A DNA stretch of 64,000 nt, from NCBI GenBank assembly GCA_902588515.1, contig CACIPP010000002.1:62001-126000 (forward strand). The letters are read 5' to 3'. Positions 42,716 through 52,033 of the stretch are shown piece after piece. How positions within the stretch are numbered: position 1 is the first letter of the stretch; every line of letters starts with the position of its first letter. The position numbers were made by a program, and so were the translations under genes. This DNA comes from GCA-002704185 sp902588515. Lineage in GTDB: Bacteria; Pseudomonadota; Alphaproteobacteria; Pelagibacterales; Pelagibacteraceae. The notes beneath the pieces were generated by a model. It saw only the letters and a program-made list of their open reading frames with translations, did no database searches and was not told the origin of the DNA.

Positions 42716-42997
42716 ATGGCGAATTTTTGTGAATTAACTGGTAAAAAACCTATGAGCGGCAATAATGTTAGTCACTCAAACAACAAGACTAAAAGAAAAT
42801 TTTATCCGAATATAAAAGAAGTTTCTTTGAAAAGTGAAATCTTAAAAAGAAATATTAAGGTTAAATTGTCTGCTAGAGCGTTAAAAGCGGTCGATTTTAA
42901 GGGAGGATTAGATGAGTACTTACTTAAGGCAAAAAATAAAAACTTATCTCCTAAAATTAAAAAATTAAGAAAAATTATCATTTCGAAAAATAAATAA
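42716..42997 (+). CDS. rpmB: 50S ribosomal protein L28
   Basis: A 93-residue ribosomal protein. CELTGKKPMSGNNVSHSNNKTKRKFYPNIKEV in the first third is the L28 signature, and the basic ARALKAVDFKGGLDEYLLKA half completes the bacterial form with the alphaproteobacterial length. I chose ATG at 42716, since the residues of a longer frame from 42677 have no counterpart in L28. A VUT-family transporter gene starts two bases after its stop. Confidence 0.93.
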   Translation: MANFCELTGKKPMSGNNVSHSNNKTKRKFYPNIKEVSLKSEILKRNIKVKLSARALKAVDFKGGLDEYLLKAKNKNLSPKIKKLRKIIISKNK

Positions 42998-42998
42998 A

Positions 42999-43574
42999 TT
43001 GAAAAAGAACTTAAAAATTGTTCCTTTTGTAGTAGCAATGATGTTAATAGTATTAGCATCAAACTACCTTGTGCAGTTTCAATTTAATTTTTTAAATTTA
43101 CAAAATATTTTAACTTGGGGAGCTTTTACTTATCCCATAGCATTTCTAGTAACCGATATTGCAAATAGAATTTATGGACTTAGTTTTGCAAAAAAAATTA
43201 TTATTATTGGATTTATCTGGGGTGTCTTTATATCTTCATTGTTTTCATTAAAAGCTATTGATCTCATATCTATCAGAATTGTTGTTGGTTCTGGGATTGC
43301 ATTTCTCGTTGCGCAAACAATGGACGCTAAGATTTTCGATAAACTTAGAAATCTTAAGAGTTGGTTTATTCCTCCAATTGTATCATCATCAATCGCGTCA
43401 TTTTTCGATACACTGATATTTTTCTCTATAGCCTTTTACAATACAGGTGTTCCTTGGATTACTTTATCAATAGGCGATTTTTGTGTAAAAATGTTAATGG
43501 CGTTATTGCTTTTAATACCATTTAGATTAATTATTTTAAATTTATTTCTAGTTAATCGACCTTTTTCTAATTGA
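42999..43574 (+). CDS. Queuosine precursor transporter (VUT/YhhQ family)
   Basis: A 191-residue inner-membrane protein with about six helices. TWGAFTYPIAFLVTDIANRIYGLSFAKKII (about 39-68) and FIPPIVSSSIASFFDTLIFFSIAFY are hallmarks of the VUT family, which imports the preQ0/preQ1 precursors used to modify tRNA wobble guanine to queuosine. The proposed start is TTG at 42999, because the first helix would be lost from the next ATG. It overlaps the convergent cobT end by 27 bp. Confidence 0.85.
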   Translation: MKKNLKIVPFVVAMMLIVLASNYLVQFQFNFLNLQNILTWGAFTYPIAFLVTDIANRIYGLSFAKKIIIIGFIWGVFISSLFSLKAIDLISIRIVVGSGIAFLVAQTMDAKIFDKLRNLKSWFIPPIVSSSIASFFDTLIFFSIAFYNTGVPWITLSIGDFCVKMLMALLLLIPFRLIILNLFLVNRPFSN

Positions 43575-45323
43575 TTTTTTAGAAAAAAGATCAACCAGTC
43601 TATCAACGATAGCATCTCCTAGCTCTGACACATCCGCAATTTTCAATGCATTATCGTAATAATTTGTTACGTCATGTCCGATTCCAATTGCATTAATTTC
43701 TATGTCTGAATGATTTTCAATCCATTTTATAACTTTTTTTAAATGAAGTTCTAAATAATTCCCGGGATTGACAGATAATGTAGAGTCGTCAACAGGCGCG
43801 CCATCTGAAATTACCATTAATATTTTCCTTTCTTCTTTCCTTTTTTTTAAGCGGCTATGAGCCCACAAAATTGCTTCACCATCGATATTTTCTTTTAATA
43901 TGCCCTCTTTTAGCATTAAACCTAAATTACTTTTTGCTCGTCTCCAAGGTAAATCAGCTGATTTGTAAATTATATGACACAAATCATTAAGTCTCCCAGG
44001 GTTTTCAATTTTATTTTTCATCCAAATCTCTCTACTTTTTCCGCCCTTCCAATTCATAGTAGTAAAGCCTAATATTTCTACTTTAACAGAACATCTTTCG
44101 AGTGTTCTTGATAGTATGTCAGCACATATTGCGGCTATGGTTATTGGTCGACCGCGCATAGATCCGGAATTATCTATTAGGAGAGTTACAACAGTGTCTT
44201 TAAAATCAATATCTTTCTCTTTTTTATAGGATAATGAATTAAAAGGGTCCATGATAACTCTCGGTAGCTTTGAAGAATCTAATAAACCTTCTTCAAGATC
44301 AAAGTTCCATGACCTGTTTTGTTTTGCTAGTAGCTTTCTTTGAAGTTTATTGGCTAGTCTTGATATAAAAGTTTGAAGATTTGACATCTGTAAATCTAAA
44401 TTATTTCTAAGTTTAAATATTTCATCACCTGTTATTAGATCTTTTGCATCGATAATTTTGTCAAACTTATTTGTGAAAATTTTATATTTATTAATTCCTC
44501 CATCTTTTGATGATTTTCGTTGCATATTTTGCATATCATTATCATCACTATCTTCTAAGAATACCTCTGTATTATTCATCTCAGGATCGAATTCAATTTC
44601 AGGCACAATACTTTCCATATCTATATTTTGTTCATCAGAGTTTTGATCCTGCTCATTTTCTAACTGTTGTTGCTGATTTTCATTTTGATCATTATTGTCC
44701 TCATTTTCATCATTTTGAACATTTTGTGGGTTTGTATCTTGATCTTTTAAATCCAAATCTTGAATAATAGAATTAATATTGTCGGAATATTGTTTTTGGT
44801 CATTTATATTTTTGCTTAGATTTAATACTTTATTCATTATTTTTTCATTAAAAAATTCATCCCATCGATCAAAATCTTTTTTTTTATTACTAGGTACTTT
44901 AAAATTCATTAGTTTTTTTCTTAAATATGCTTCAAATGCATCAGCAATAAAATTTTGAGAGTGGATTTCGCTATTTGTAATTTTTTTCGTATAAAAATCA
45001 TTAATATTTTTTTTTACTCCATCGTACTGTTCGCTACCAATTTTTTCGTATCTAATTTTTTCAGCAATCTTATATAAACTTTTGCTTATTTGTCCGACAG
45101 GTTCATTTTTTTTGGAAATTTTCTCATCATTATATTTAATTTTTAAAGCCTGACTATCTAACGTGACTCTAGCTTCAATAATTTCTTCTTTGTTCTTTAA
45201 TGAAAAAAGTTGAGGAGGACTTATCGTATTGAACTTTTCTTTTTTTTCTTTAATATTCTTCCTAGCTAAAGCTTTAGCTGTGGACTGTAGTGCATTCTTT
45301 ATCTTTTCTAGATTATTATCCAT
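43548..45323 (-). CDS. cobT: CobT-type VWA protein (cobaltochelatase subunit CobT)
   Basis: A 591-residue protein with an N-terminal helical domain, a central acidic Gln/Asn/Asp-rich linker (about 195-275) and a C-terminal von Willebrand A domain with MIDAS motif LLIDNSGSMRGRP near 383-395. CobT and CobS form a chaperone-like AAA pair that drives cobalt insertion by CobN. cobN is not in the window, and such streamlined bacteria often cannot make B12, so the substrate may be different. The gene overlaps cobS by 8 bp. Confidence 0.9.
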   Translation of the reverse strand: MDNNLEKIKNALQSTAKALARKNIKEKKEKFNTISPPQLFSLKNKEEIIEARVTLDSQALKIKYNDEKISKKNEPVGQISKSLYKIAEKIRYEKIGSEQYDGVKKNINDFYTKKITNSEIHSQNFIADAFEAYLRKKLMNFKVPSNKKKDFDRWDEFFNEKIMNKVLNLSKNINDQKQYSDNINSIIQDLDLKDQDTNPQNVQNDENEDNNDQNENQQQQLENEQDQNSDEQNIDMESIVPEIEFDPEMNNTEVFLEDSDDNDMQNMQRKSSKDGGINKYKIFTNKFDKIIDAKDLITGDEIFKLRNNLDLQMSNLQTFISRLANKLQRKLLAKQNRSWNFDLEEGLLDSSKLPRVIMDPFNSLSYKKEKDIDFKDTVVTLLIDNSGSMRGRPITIAAICADILSRTLERCSVKVEILGFTTMNWKGGKSREIWMKNKIENPGRLNDLCHIIYKSADLPWRRAKSNLGLMLKEGILKENIDGEAILWAHSRLKKRKEERKILMVISDGAPVDDSTLSVNPGNYLELHLKKVIKWIENHSDIEINAIGIGHDVTNYYDNALKIADVSELGDAIVDRLVDLFSKKSIRKRSIN

Positions 45324-46308
45324 CTTTATCAGACGATTGATTATCCGATATATTGTCTTTTATTTCCTGACCAAAACATCTTTGATAATACTCTGATACT
45401 ATTGCTCTTTCTAATTCATCGCACTTGTTTAAAAAAGATATTTTAAATGCGTGCGAAAGATCTTTAAAAATTTTATAGTTATCTGCCCATGTAATAACAG
45501 TTCGAGGGCTCATTACCGTTGATATATCTCCATTAGCAAAACCATTTCTTGTAAGATTAGCGGTTTTCACCATATTGCTTATTATTTTTTTTCCTTCTGC
45601 ATTATTTAAATGATTGCATTTAGCTAATATAATTTCTTCCTCCTTCTCTTGTTTCAAATAATTTAGTGCTGTTACAATATTCCATCTATCCATTTGTCCT
45701 TGATTGATTTGTTGGGTTCCGTGATATAATCCAGTTGTATCACCTAATCCGATCGTATTCGTGGTTGCGAATAGTCTAAAAAAATTGTGTTGTTTAATTA
45801 CTTTGTTTTTATCGAGAAGAGTAAATTTTCCATCACTTTCTAAAACTCTTTGAATTACAAACATAACATCAGGTCTACCAGCATCATATTCGTCAAATAC
45901 TAAAGCAACTGGGTTTTGCAACGACCAAGGAATAATACCTTCTTTGAATTCTGTAATCTGCTTGTTCTCTTTAATTACAATGGCGTCTTTACCTATCAAA
46001 TCTATTCTACTAATATGACTGTCGAGGTTAACCCTAATACATGGCCAGTTAAGTCTTGCAGCTACTTGTTCTATATGTGTTGATTTTCCTGTTCCGTGAA
46101 AACCCTGTATTAAAACCCTTCTATTGTTTGAAAATCCAGCGAGTATCGCTAAAGTAGTATCTTTATCAAAAATATAATTTTCATCAATTTCAGGAACATA
46201 CATATTTTTCTTCGAGAACGCTTTCACTTCCATGTCTGTATCAATATTGAAAGTCTGTTTAACAGATATTTTTAAATCAGGTTGGTTTTCGAATGTTACT
46301 TGGCTCAT
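45316..46308 (-). CDS. cobS: CobS-type MoxR AAA+ ATPase
   Basis: A 330-residue AAA+ ATPase. Walker A GFHGTGKST (about 69-77), Walker B VALVFDEYDAGRPDVMFVIQRVLE (about 132-155) and sensor 1 FRLFATTNTIGLGDTTGLYHGTQQINQGQMDRWNIV identify the MoxR-like CobS subgroup. The N-terminal part has the MEVKAFSKKNMYVPEIDENYIFDKDT zone typical of CobS. With CobT it remodels a chelatase or other metalloenzyme. It is coupled by ATGA overlap to the DnaJ-like gene upstream. Confidence 0.92.
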   Translation of the reverse strand: MSQVTFENQPDLKISVKQTFNIDTDMEVKAFSKKNMYVPEIDENYIFDKDTTLAILAGFSNNRRVLIQGFHGTGKSTHIEQVAARLNWPCIRVNLDSHISRIDLIGKDAIVIKENKQITEFKEGIIPWSLQNPVALVFDEYDAGRPDVMFVIQRVLESDGKFTLLDKNKVIKQHNFFRLFATTNTIGLGDTTGLYHGTQQINQGQMDRWNIVTALNYLKQEKEEEIILAKCNHLNNAEGKKIISNMVKTANLTRNGFANGDISTVMSPRTVITWADNYKIFKDLSHAFKISFLNKCDELERAIVSEYYQRCFGQEIKDNISDNQSSDKDG

Positions 46309-46958
46309 GCTATATTTTTTTGTTCCTCAATTGTTGTTTTTAAGTATGTATATGCAATTGTTATATCTTTTAATTTTTCTTCATATTCTTTATTCCCAGA
46401 GTTCATATCAGGATGGTATCTTTTAACAAGTTTTTTAAATTGTTCTCTAATCCCATACCAATCAACATTAGCATCTAAATTCATTTTTTTTAATGCTGAT
46501 AACTGTTTCTCGTTATATTTGGACTTATTTTTATTTAAATTATTTTTAAATTTTGAAAAAATCAACAATTCGTCTTCAATTGCATTACTCCACAACTTTT
46601 GAAAAAAATTGTCTCTTGATCCAAATTTTTGTGTTTTTCTATGGCCCACGATGTCATCGTACATAAAATTTTCAATTTCTGTTTGTGACATACCATCAAA
46701 GAAATCCCATTTTTTATTATAATCTGTAATATGTTTTTCGCAAAACCAGAGATAATGTAAGCTATTTTTTGATGGCGCTTTGAATTCACCAATTTGATCA
46801 CAGTTTTCCCAATCGCAACAAATATTTTTATTTTCTTTAAGATGAAGATTATAGTGGTCGTAACACAAATTTTTATATTCTTTATTCTTTTTATCGCGAA
46901 TCAAAACTTTTTTGTACGAAGGCTCTGTACAATTAATATTTTCACATTTTTTTTTCAT
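46305..46958 (-). CDS. DnaJ-domain protein linked to CobS-CobT
   Basis: A 217-residue protein with a C-terminal J domain, including WYGIREQFKKLVKRYHPDMNSG (about 165-186) with the HPD motif that stimulates Hsp70. The N-terminal half has six or more cysteines and histidines (CENINC, CYDHYNLH, CCDWENC, CEKH), suggesting two metal sites. Alphaproteobacteria commonly keep such a J protein beside cobS and bolA. It is the first gene of the dnaJ-like-cobS-cobT operon and diverges from bolA. Confidence 0.85.
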   Translation of the reverse strand: MKKKCENINCTEPSYKKVLIRDKKNKEYKNLCYDHYNLHLKENKNICCDWENCDQIGEFKAPSKNSLHYLWFCEKHITDYNKKWDFFDGMSQTEIENFMYDDIVGHRKTQKFGSRDNFFQKLWSNAIEDELLIFSKFKNNLNKNKSKYNEKQLSALKKMNLDANVDWYGIREQFKKLVKRYHPDMNSGNKEYEEKLKDITIAYTYLKTTIEEQKNIA

Positions 46959-46982
46959 TTAATATATATTATAAATAATTTC

Positions 46983-47237
46983 ATGAGATTAGAAGAAAAT
47001 ATTAAAAAAAAACTTGTAAAAAGTTTAAATATTGAAGATATAGAAGTTATAAATAATTCACATTACCATCAAGGCCACAAAGATTCTCCTAACAATAATA
47101 ATAGTCATTTTTTAATTAAAATAAAAAGCAAAACTTTGTCCAAAGAAAATAAATTAAAAATTCATAGAATGATTTACTCTTCGTTAGTAGAAGAAATGTC
47201 AATTATTCATGCACTAGAAATAAAAATTAATGAGTAA
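46983..47237 (+). CDS. bolA: BolA-family protein
   Basis: An 84-residue BolA-like protein: MRLEENIKKKLVKSLNIEDIEVINNSHYHQGH, then NNNSHFLIKIKSKTLSKENKLKIHRMIYSSLVEEM and a final ALEIKI strand. The HxxH elements are candidate iron-sulfur ligands shared with monothiol glutaredoxins. I chose ATG at 46983; the longer open frame upstream is hydrophobic nonsense in the antisense of the DnaJ-like gene. It overlaps the convergent CorC-like gene by 11 bp. Confidence 0.88.
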   Translation: MRLEENIKKKLVKSLNIEDIEVINNSHYHQGHKDSPNNNNSHFLIKIKSKTLSKENKLKIHRMIYSSLVEEMSIIHALEIKINE

Positions 47238-48501
47238 TTTTATTCTTTTCAGGTAAAGTAACTTTTAATTGTGTTATTTGATTATTTTTTTTATTTAATA
47301 TTTCAAATAAAATATTGTTGAATTTAAAAGTTTGTCCAACATCGGGAAACGTTTCAGTTTCATAAATTAAAAATCCTGCTACAGTAGATGAATTCTTTTC
47401 ATTTAAGTTTAGGTCGAGCGTTCTGTTCATGTCTCTAATATTGACGTCTCCTCTAACTCTAAAAATGTTTTTTCCAATTTTTCTAATGCCTATTGTTGAT
47501 AAGTCGCTCTCATCGAAAATATTTCCAACAATTTCCTCTATGATATCCTCTAAAGATATTAGCCCCATTAATTCACCGTACTCATCCACAACAAATGCAA
47601 TTTTTTCGTGACGGTCAATGAATGCATTTAACTGATCTTTAACTTTAGTTGTTTCAGGAATGAACCATGGATCTAATGTACTATCGTTAATATTTTTTAA
47701 ATCTATTTTTCCACTTTCATTTATATTTGCGAGAAGTTTTTTAGCATGAACAACTCCTAAAATATTATTTGGACTTTCTTTCCAAACAGGTATTCTGCTA
47801 AAAGAGCTTTGTGAGATTTTTTTAAAATATTCCTCTGGCTGATCTATATTAATAGAGTAAATATTTTTCCTGTGTGTCATAATTTTTTCTACTGTCATTT
47901 CCTTTAAATCTAGTATTCCATTTAGCATATCTCTTTCATCCTTAAGAAGAATTCCCTCATCTTCGTGCATATTTATAATATTTCTAATATCTTCTCTTAC
48001 AGAAGCATCTGTAACTTTTTGTTTTTCAATATTAAATATTTTAAAAATTAGCAGGTTAAATTTCTTTATGATGTAAACGAAAGGACTAAAAAACTTTAAA
48101 AAAAGTGTTAGTATAAATGACAAGGTTAGGGCGTATCTATCTGGTTTTAACAAAGCGATATTTTTTGGAAGTATTTCAGCAAAAATTACAATTAGGACAG
48201 ACATAACGATGGTTGAATAAATTACACCATCATCACCATAAAACTTTATTAGTATAGCGGTTGCCAAAGCAGAGGCTAAAATATTTACAAAATTATTACC
48301 AACTAAAATTGAACTGACAAGATCATTCTTTTTTTCAATGAGTTTTAAAACTCTCAAAGCATTTTTGTCTCCTTTATTTGCTAACTTATGGATTTTACTT
48401 TTTCGAATTGAAGTTATGGATGTTTCCGATCCTGATAATATAGCAGAAATTACAATTAAGCAGATAATATATATTACAGAGACAAGATTAAGATTTTCCA
48501 T
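47227..48501 (-). CDS. CNNM/CorC-family transporter (HlyC/CorC, DUF21-CBS)
   Basis: A 424-residue inner-membrane protein. An N-terminal DUF21 domain with three or four helices (1-150), including ILSGSETSITSIRKSKIHKLANKGDKNA, is followed by two CBS domains (about 200-330; VEKIMTHRKNIYSI and FVVDEYGELMGLISLEDIIEEIVGNIFDE) and a C-terminal CorC_HlyC domain. Members extrude magnesium or cobalt or protect against Mg stress. aroB follows on the other side with one base between, so it shares the aroK-aroB transcript. Confidence 0.9.
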   Translation of the reverse strand: MENLNLVSVIYIICLIVISAILSGSETSITSIRKSKIHKLANKGDKNALRVLKLIEKKNDLVSSILVGNNFVNILASALATAILIKFYGDDGVIYSTIVMSVLIVIFAEILPKNIALLKPDRYALTLSFILTLFLKFFSPFVYIIKKFNLLIFKIFNIEKQKVTDASVREDIRNIINMHEDEGILLKDERDMLNGILDLKEMTVEKIMTHRKNIYSINIDQPEEYFKKISQSSFSRIPVWKESPNNILGVVHAKKLLANINESGKIDLKNINDSTLDPWFIPETTKVKDQLNAFIDRHEKIAFVVDEYGELMGLISLEDIIEEIVGNIFDESDLSTIGIRKIGKNIFRVRGDVNIRDMNRTLDLNLNEKNSSTVAGFLIYETETFPDVGQTFKFNNILFEILNKKNNQITQLKVTLPEKNKITH

Positions 48502-48502
48502 T

Positions 48503-49591
48503 TTATTTCACTAATGGCATGAAGCTATTATTAATATCTGAACTTCTTATAATTGATTGCCCTATTTTTTTTAATAAAATCAAATTAATTTTTTTTCCTT
48601 TAAATTTTTTATCGTTTTTTATAATTTTTAAAAATATTTTAATATTTTTTTTATTCATAAAGGTTTTATAATTATAATTAAGCTTATTTACTTTGTAAAA
48701 ATTTATAATTCTTTCAAAGTCTTGTATTGAAAGAAATTTTTTATTTAATGATATTTTGCAAGCTACTATCATTCCTATTAAAACAGCCTCTCCATGTATT
48801 ATTTTAGATGAATAATTAAATTTTGTTTCTAAGGCATGTGCAAATGTATGACCGAAATTTAAAATTGCTCTAATATTTTTTTCTTTTTCGTCTTTTTTAA
48901 CAATAATAGCTTTACATTTACAACTTTCAATAATTGCTTTTGAAATAATATTAGTATCCCTTCTTTTTAAAATTGACTTAGTATTTTTTTCTAACCAAGA
49001 GAAAAACTTTGAATTCATTATAAGTGAATATTTTAATATTTCCGCGAAACCAGCAACTATATGCCTCTGGGGTAACGTTTTAAGTGTTTCTAAATCTATG
49101 ATTACTAAATCTGGTTGGAAAAAAGTTCCAATTAGATTTTTTCCATATTTATTATTTATTCCGGTTTTACCACCAATAGAGGAGTCAACTTGAGATAACA
49201 ATGTAGTAGGAATTTGAATAAATTTTATTCCTCTCTTAAATATACTGGCTGCAAAACCAGACAAATCCCCAACAACACCGCCGCCAAGTGATACTATTAG
49301 ATCATCTCTTGAAAAATTATTTTTAGATAACTTATTATTAATATTAATAATATTTTTAATGTTTTTTGATTTTTCGCCGTCTTTTATATCTAAACTTATA
49401 AAATTTTTCTTCGCAAATGATTTTTTAACCATTAGTTTATATTTTTTGGGTACTTTATTAGTGGATATTAAAATTACATTTTTAACTCCTGAAAGTTTCT
49501 GTTTGTACAAAATTTGAATCTTTTGTAACAAGTTGGATCCAACATAAATTGGATATTTACTAGACTTTACTCTTACGTATATTTTTTTCAT
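48503..49591 (-). CDS. aroB: 3-dehydroquinate synthase
   Basis: A 362-residue NAD-dependent lyase of the shikimate pathway. DDLIVSLGGGVVGDLSGFAASIFKRGIKFIQIPTTLLSQVDSSIGGKTGIN (about 91-141) carries the NAD-binding and active-site lysine; the metal ligands are in HGEAVLIGM and the FGHTFAHALE segments, with Glu in FAEILKYSLI. It makes 3-dehydroquinate from DAHP. It overlaps aroK by four bases (ATGA). Confidence 0.94.
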   Translation of the reverse strand: MKKIYVRVKSSKYPIYVGSNLLQKIQILYKQKLSGVKNVILISTNKVPKKYKLMVKKSFAKKNFISLDIKDGEKSKNIKNIININNKLSKNNFSRDDLIVSLGGGVVGDLSGFAASIFKRGIKFIQIPTTLLSQVDSSIGGKTGINNKYGKNLIGTFFQPDLVIIDLETLKTLPQRHIVAGFAEILKYSLIMNSKFFSWLEKNTKSILKRRDTNIISKAIIESCKCKAIIVKKDEKEKNIRAILNFGHTFAHALETKFNYSSKIIHGEAVLIGMIVACKISLNKKFLSIQDFERIINFYKVNKLNYNYKTFMNKKNIKIFLKIIKNDKKFKGKKINLILLKKIGQSIIRSSDINNSFMPLVK

Positions 49592-50091
49592 AAAAGTTTT
49601 ATAATTTTATTTGCAATATTTTCTTTGTTAGTTTTATATACCTTAATTTTTACGTCAGCTTTTGCATAGGTGCTTTTTCTTTGTTTGATAATATCATCTA
49701 TAGATTTTTTTAAATTACTATAGTCAAGTAGAGGTCTTAAATTTTTAGATTTTTTAAGACGATCAAACAAAATATCTTTGTTAACATCAATCCAAAACGA
49801 TTTTCCAACTTTTGAGATAATAGCTCTAATATTTTTATTCATAAACGCCCCACCACCTATTGATACAATCTTTTTTTCACCATTTATAAATTTTTTACAA
49901 ATTATTTCTTCAATATTTCTAAAATACACTTCACCTTTCTTTTTAAAAATATCTTTAATTTTACTCTTAGTTTTTTTTTCAATTTCTTCATCAATATCAA
50001 TGTAACAAAGACCGGTTTTTTTTGATATTTGACGCCCAATTGAGCTTTTACCCGATCCCATCATTCCAACTAATACAATTGTTTTGACCAT
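49588..50091 (-). CDS. aroK: Shikimate kinase
   Basis: A 167-residue P-loop kinase. VLVGMMGSGKSSIGRQISKKTG (about 6-27) holds Walker A and YIDIDEEIEKKT the DT/D motif region; SIGGGAFMN near 77-85 and RKSTYAKAD near 135-143 are substrate and lid contacts. It phosphorylates shikimate. First gene of an aroK-aroB-corC-like operon. Confidence 0.94.
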   Translation of the reverse strand: MVKTIVLVGMMGSGKSSIGRQISKKTGLCYIDIDEEIEKKTKSKIKDIFKKKGEVYFRNIEEIICKKFINGEKKIVSIGGGAFMNKNIRAIISKVGKSFWIDVNKDILFDRLKKSKNLRPLLDYSNLKKSIDDIIKQRKSTYAKADVKIKVYKTNKENIANKIIKLL

Positions 50092-50160
50092 TGCTAAAAT
50101 TTTAATAATAATTTAATAACACAATTTTGACTAAAATGTTTATATACTTAATAATAATAT

Positions 50161-50310
50161 ATGTTTAAAACAAAGTTTTTTTTAAAATCAGCATTTCTAT
50201 TATCTGTTATATTTGGTTTTATGTATTTTGTAAATTACCTAGACTTATCTCCTGAAACAAAAGACGTAATAAAAAAAATAAAAAATGATGTCATTGTCAA
50301 AATTAAATAA
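50161..50310 (+). CDS. Small single-pass membrane protein (49 aa)
   Basis: ATG at 50161 opens a 49-residue frame: a short basic N-terminus (MFKTKFFLKS), one hydrophobic helix (about 11-25) and a charged tail ending KNDVIVKIK. It overlaps the next gene by 26 bp in another frame. The topology of a basic N-terminus before a single helix fits a signal anchor. Gene reality rests on the coupling and the plausible protein pattern; function is unknown. Confidence 0.45.
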   Translation: MFKTKFFLKSAFLLSVIFGFMYFVNYLDLSPETKDVIKKIKNDVIVKIK

Positions 50311-52033
50311 TATTTGGATAATTTTTTTAATTCTTTCTTGTTTTTATTTTTCTAATCTCGCCTATTCTGAACCAAAAGATATTTGGCAGAGCTCAAAGGA
50401 AATAAAAAATCAAAAAAAAAATAATAAAAATGAAAATAAAACTTTATCAAAACCTGAGTTACCAGAAACAGTTTTTACAAAAGATAAAAATTTAAATTTA
50501 AAGACGACATCGATAAATGAGACTAAAATTACAGAAGAAGATGAGGTAATTTTTGGAATATTTGAGCCTGAGGAAACTCAGGTAGATATAAACTTTTGGT
50601 CAGGAATACAGACAACTGCTTTATCTAAGTCATTAAATGAAATTATTTCGAGTAAAAAGAATCTTGTTGAATTAAAGCAAAAAATATTTTTTTCGAAAAT
50701 TAATTTAAAAAGTTTTGACGACGATGGCGAATTATACCTATCTTTTTTGTCAAAATGGTTAATAAAAAATAAAAAAATGGAATTAATTGATGAAGTTATT
50801 TACCAAAATAAAATACTTAATAAGAATACAGAGTTATTAGAATTTTTATTTAATCATTATTTATCAAACTATAAAATTAATAAAGCATGCAGTTATACGA
50901 ATCTCATGACATCTGATTTGAATAGTAAAAAGTTAGATAAATATAAGATTTTTTGCCATCTGCATAAAAAGGAGTATAAAATTGCTTTAAGCAAATTAGA
51001 CTTGGGCATCGAAAATAACAGGTTTGATAAATTTTTTATAAAAAAAGTGAATTCAATAACTGGAATAGAAAATTCTAATCAAGTAAATTATAGTAATTTA
51101 TTAAACGCTCACTTGTCTGTAATTTCTTCTCCTGCAGATCAGATCAATTATAATAATTTTTCAAAGAAGAGTGAATTAAGAAATTATTATTTTAAAAGCA
51201 ACTTATATAAAAATTTTTTAGATGAAAATTTCATAAATAAAGTCGAAGAAAATAACTTAAATAAAATAATAATTTTTTTAGAAAGATCCGCAAACGATAA
51301 TTTAATTGATAAAAAAATTCTATTAAGCCTTTATAAGAAGTTAACTTTTTCAATTGATGACTTGATTAATCCTAAAACAGCTAGCAAAAAGTATCAGAGG
51401 CCAGTTTCGCATGCTTTATTATATCAAGCATTCATTTTATCTCAGGATGACTTTATAAAATATGAAATTTTACAGAGCTTTTATAATAAGTTGAAACTTA
51501 ACGGATTAATTAGTCTTGCAGATGTTTTTTATAATGAAAAATTAACAGAGATAAATCAGGATATTTTAACTGATAAAGATAAAGCTTTAATAAAAAAAAA
51601 TACGAGTAATGCAAAAGTAACAGATGAATTTTTGTATAAATCGGATGCTGTCAATTTAATTAATAATAGAAAAGACAAAAATGCCATTAAAAGTTTTAAA
51701 TTATTTTCCAAAAAAATAAAAGATAAAGAATATAAACTAACAAATAAGGATTTAGGCTTAATAAACTATATTTATCAAGAAAAAATTAAACTGCCAGACA
51801 ATTTAAAGAGAAATGTTTTCTCAGGCGAAATTTATATACCTAATAATATTTTTAATTTAATAGAGAAAAAGCAAAAAAATCTGGCTTTATTAGAAACTCT
51901 AAATTTTATAAATAAATTAGAAAATAATGAGAATTATTTAAAAAATTTTTTAATAGTTCTTAAGATATTTGATAAACTTGAAATGAGAAATTTAAAAAAT
52001 ATATTTGTTTTAAATGAATTAAGCTTCACTTAA
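50285..52033 (+). CDS. Unknown large exported protein (582 aa)
   Basis: I do not recognise a family. A signal peptide (hydrophobic stretch about 11-24, then SNLAYSEPKD) leads into a Lys/Asn-rich low-complexity part (about 37-85) and then a long alpha-helical body of repeating Leu/Asn/Lys helices, with VDINFWSGIQTTALSKSLNEII and ALLYQAFILSQDDFIKYEIL. The pattern suggests helical-repeat (TPR/Sel1-like) solenoid in the periplasm. Two adjacent ATG codons could serve as start. Its end overlaps the convergent malate synthase gene by 15 bp. Confidence 0.7.
   Translation: MMSLSKLNNIWIIFLILSCFYFSNLAYSEPKDIWQSSKEIKNQKKNNKNENKTLSKPELPETVFTKDKNLNLKTTSINETKITEEDEVIFGIFEPEETQVDINFWSGIQTTALSKSLNEIISSKKNLVELKQKIFFSKINLKSFDDDGELYLSFLSKWLIKNKKMELIDEVIYQNKILNKNTELLEFLFNHYLSNYKINKACSYTNLMTSDLNSKKLDKYKIFCHLHKKEYKIALSKLDLGIENNRFDKFFIKKVNSITGIENSNQVNYSNLLNAHLSVISSPADQINYNNFSKKSELRNYYFKSNLYKNFLDENFINKVEENNLNKIIIFLERSANDNLIDKKILLSLYKKLTFSIDDLINPKTASKKYQRPVSHALLYQAFILSQDDFIKYEILQSFYNKLKLNGLISLADVFYNEKLTEINQDILTDKDKALIKKNTSNAKVTDEFLYKSDAVNLINNRKDKNAIKSFKLFSKKIKDKEYKLTNKDLGLINYIYQEKIKLPDNLKRNVFSGEIYIPNNIFNLIEKKQKNLALLETLNFINKLENNENYLKNFLIVLKIFDKLEMRNLKNIFVLNELSFT

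Noticed and set aside
44560..44760. Low-complexity Gln/Asn/Asp stretch in cobT that looks like a repeat array
   Set aside because: It is an in-frame acidic linker typical of CobT proteins, not a DNA repeat or CRISPR array.
46794..46982. Extended N-terminus for the BolA gene
   Set aside because: The extra 63 residues are Phe/Ile-rich antisense of the DnaJ-like gene, and BolA homology begins exactly at the ATG at 46983.
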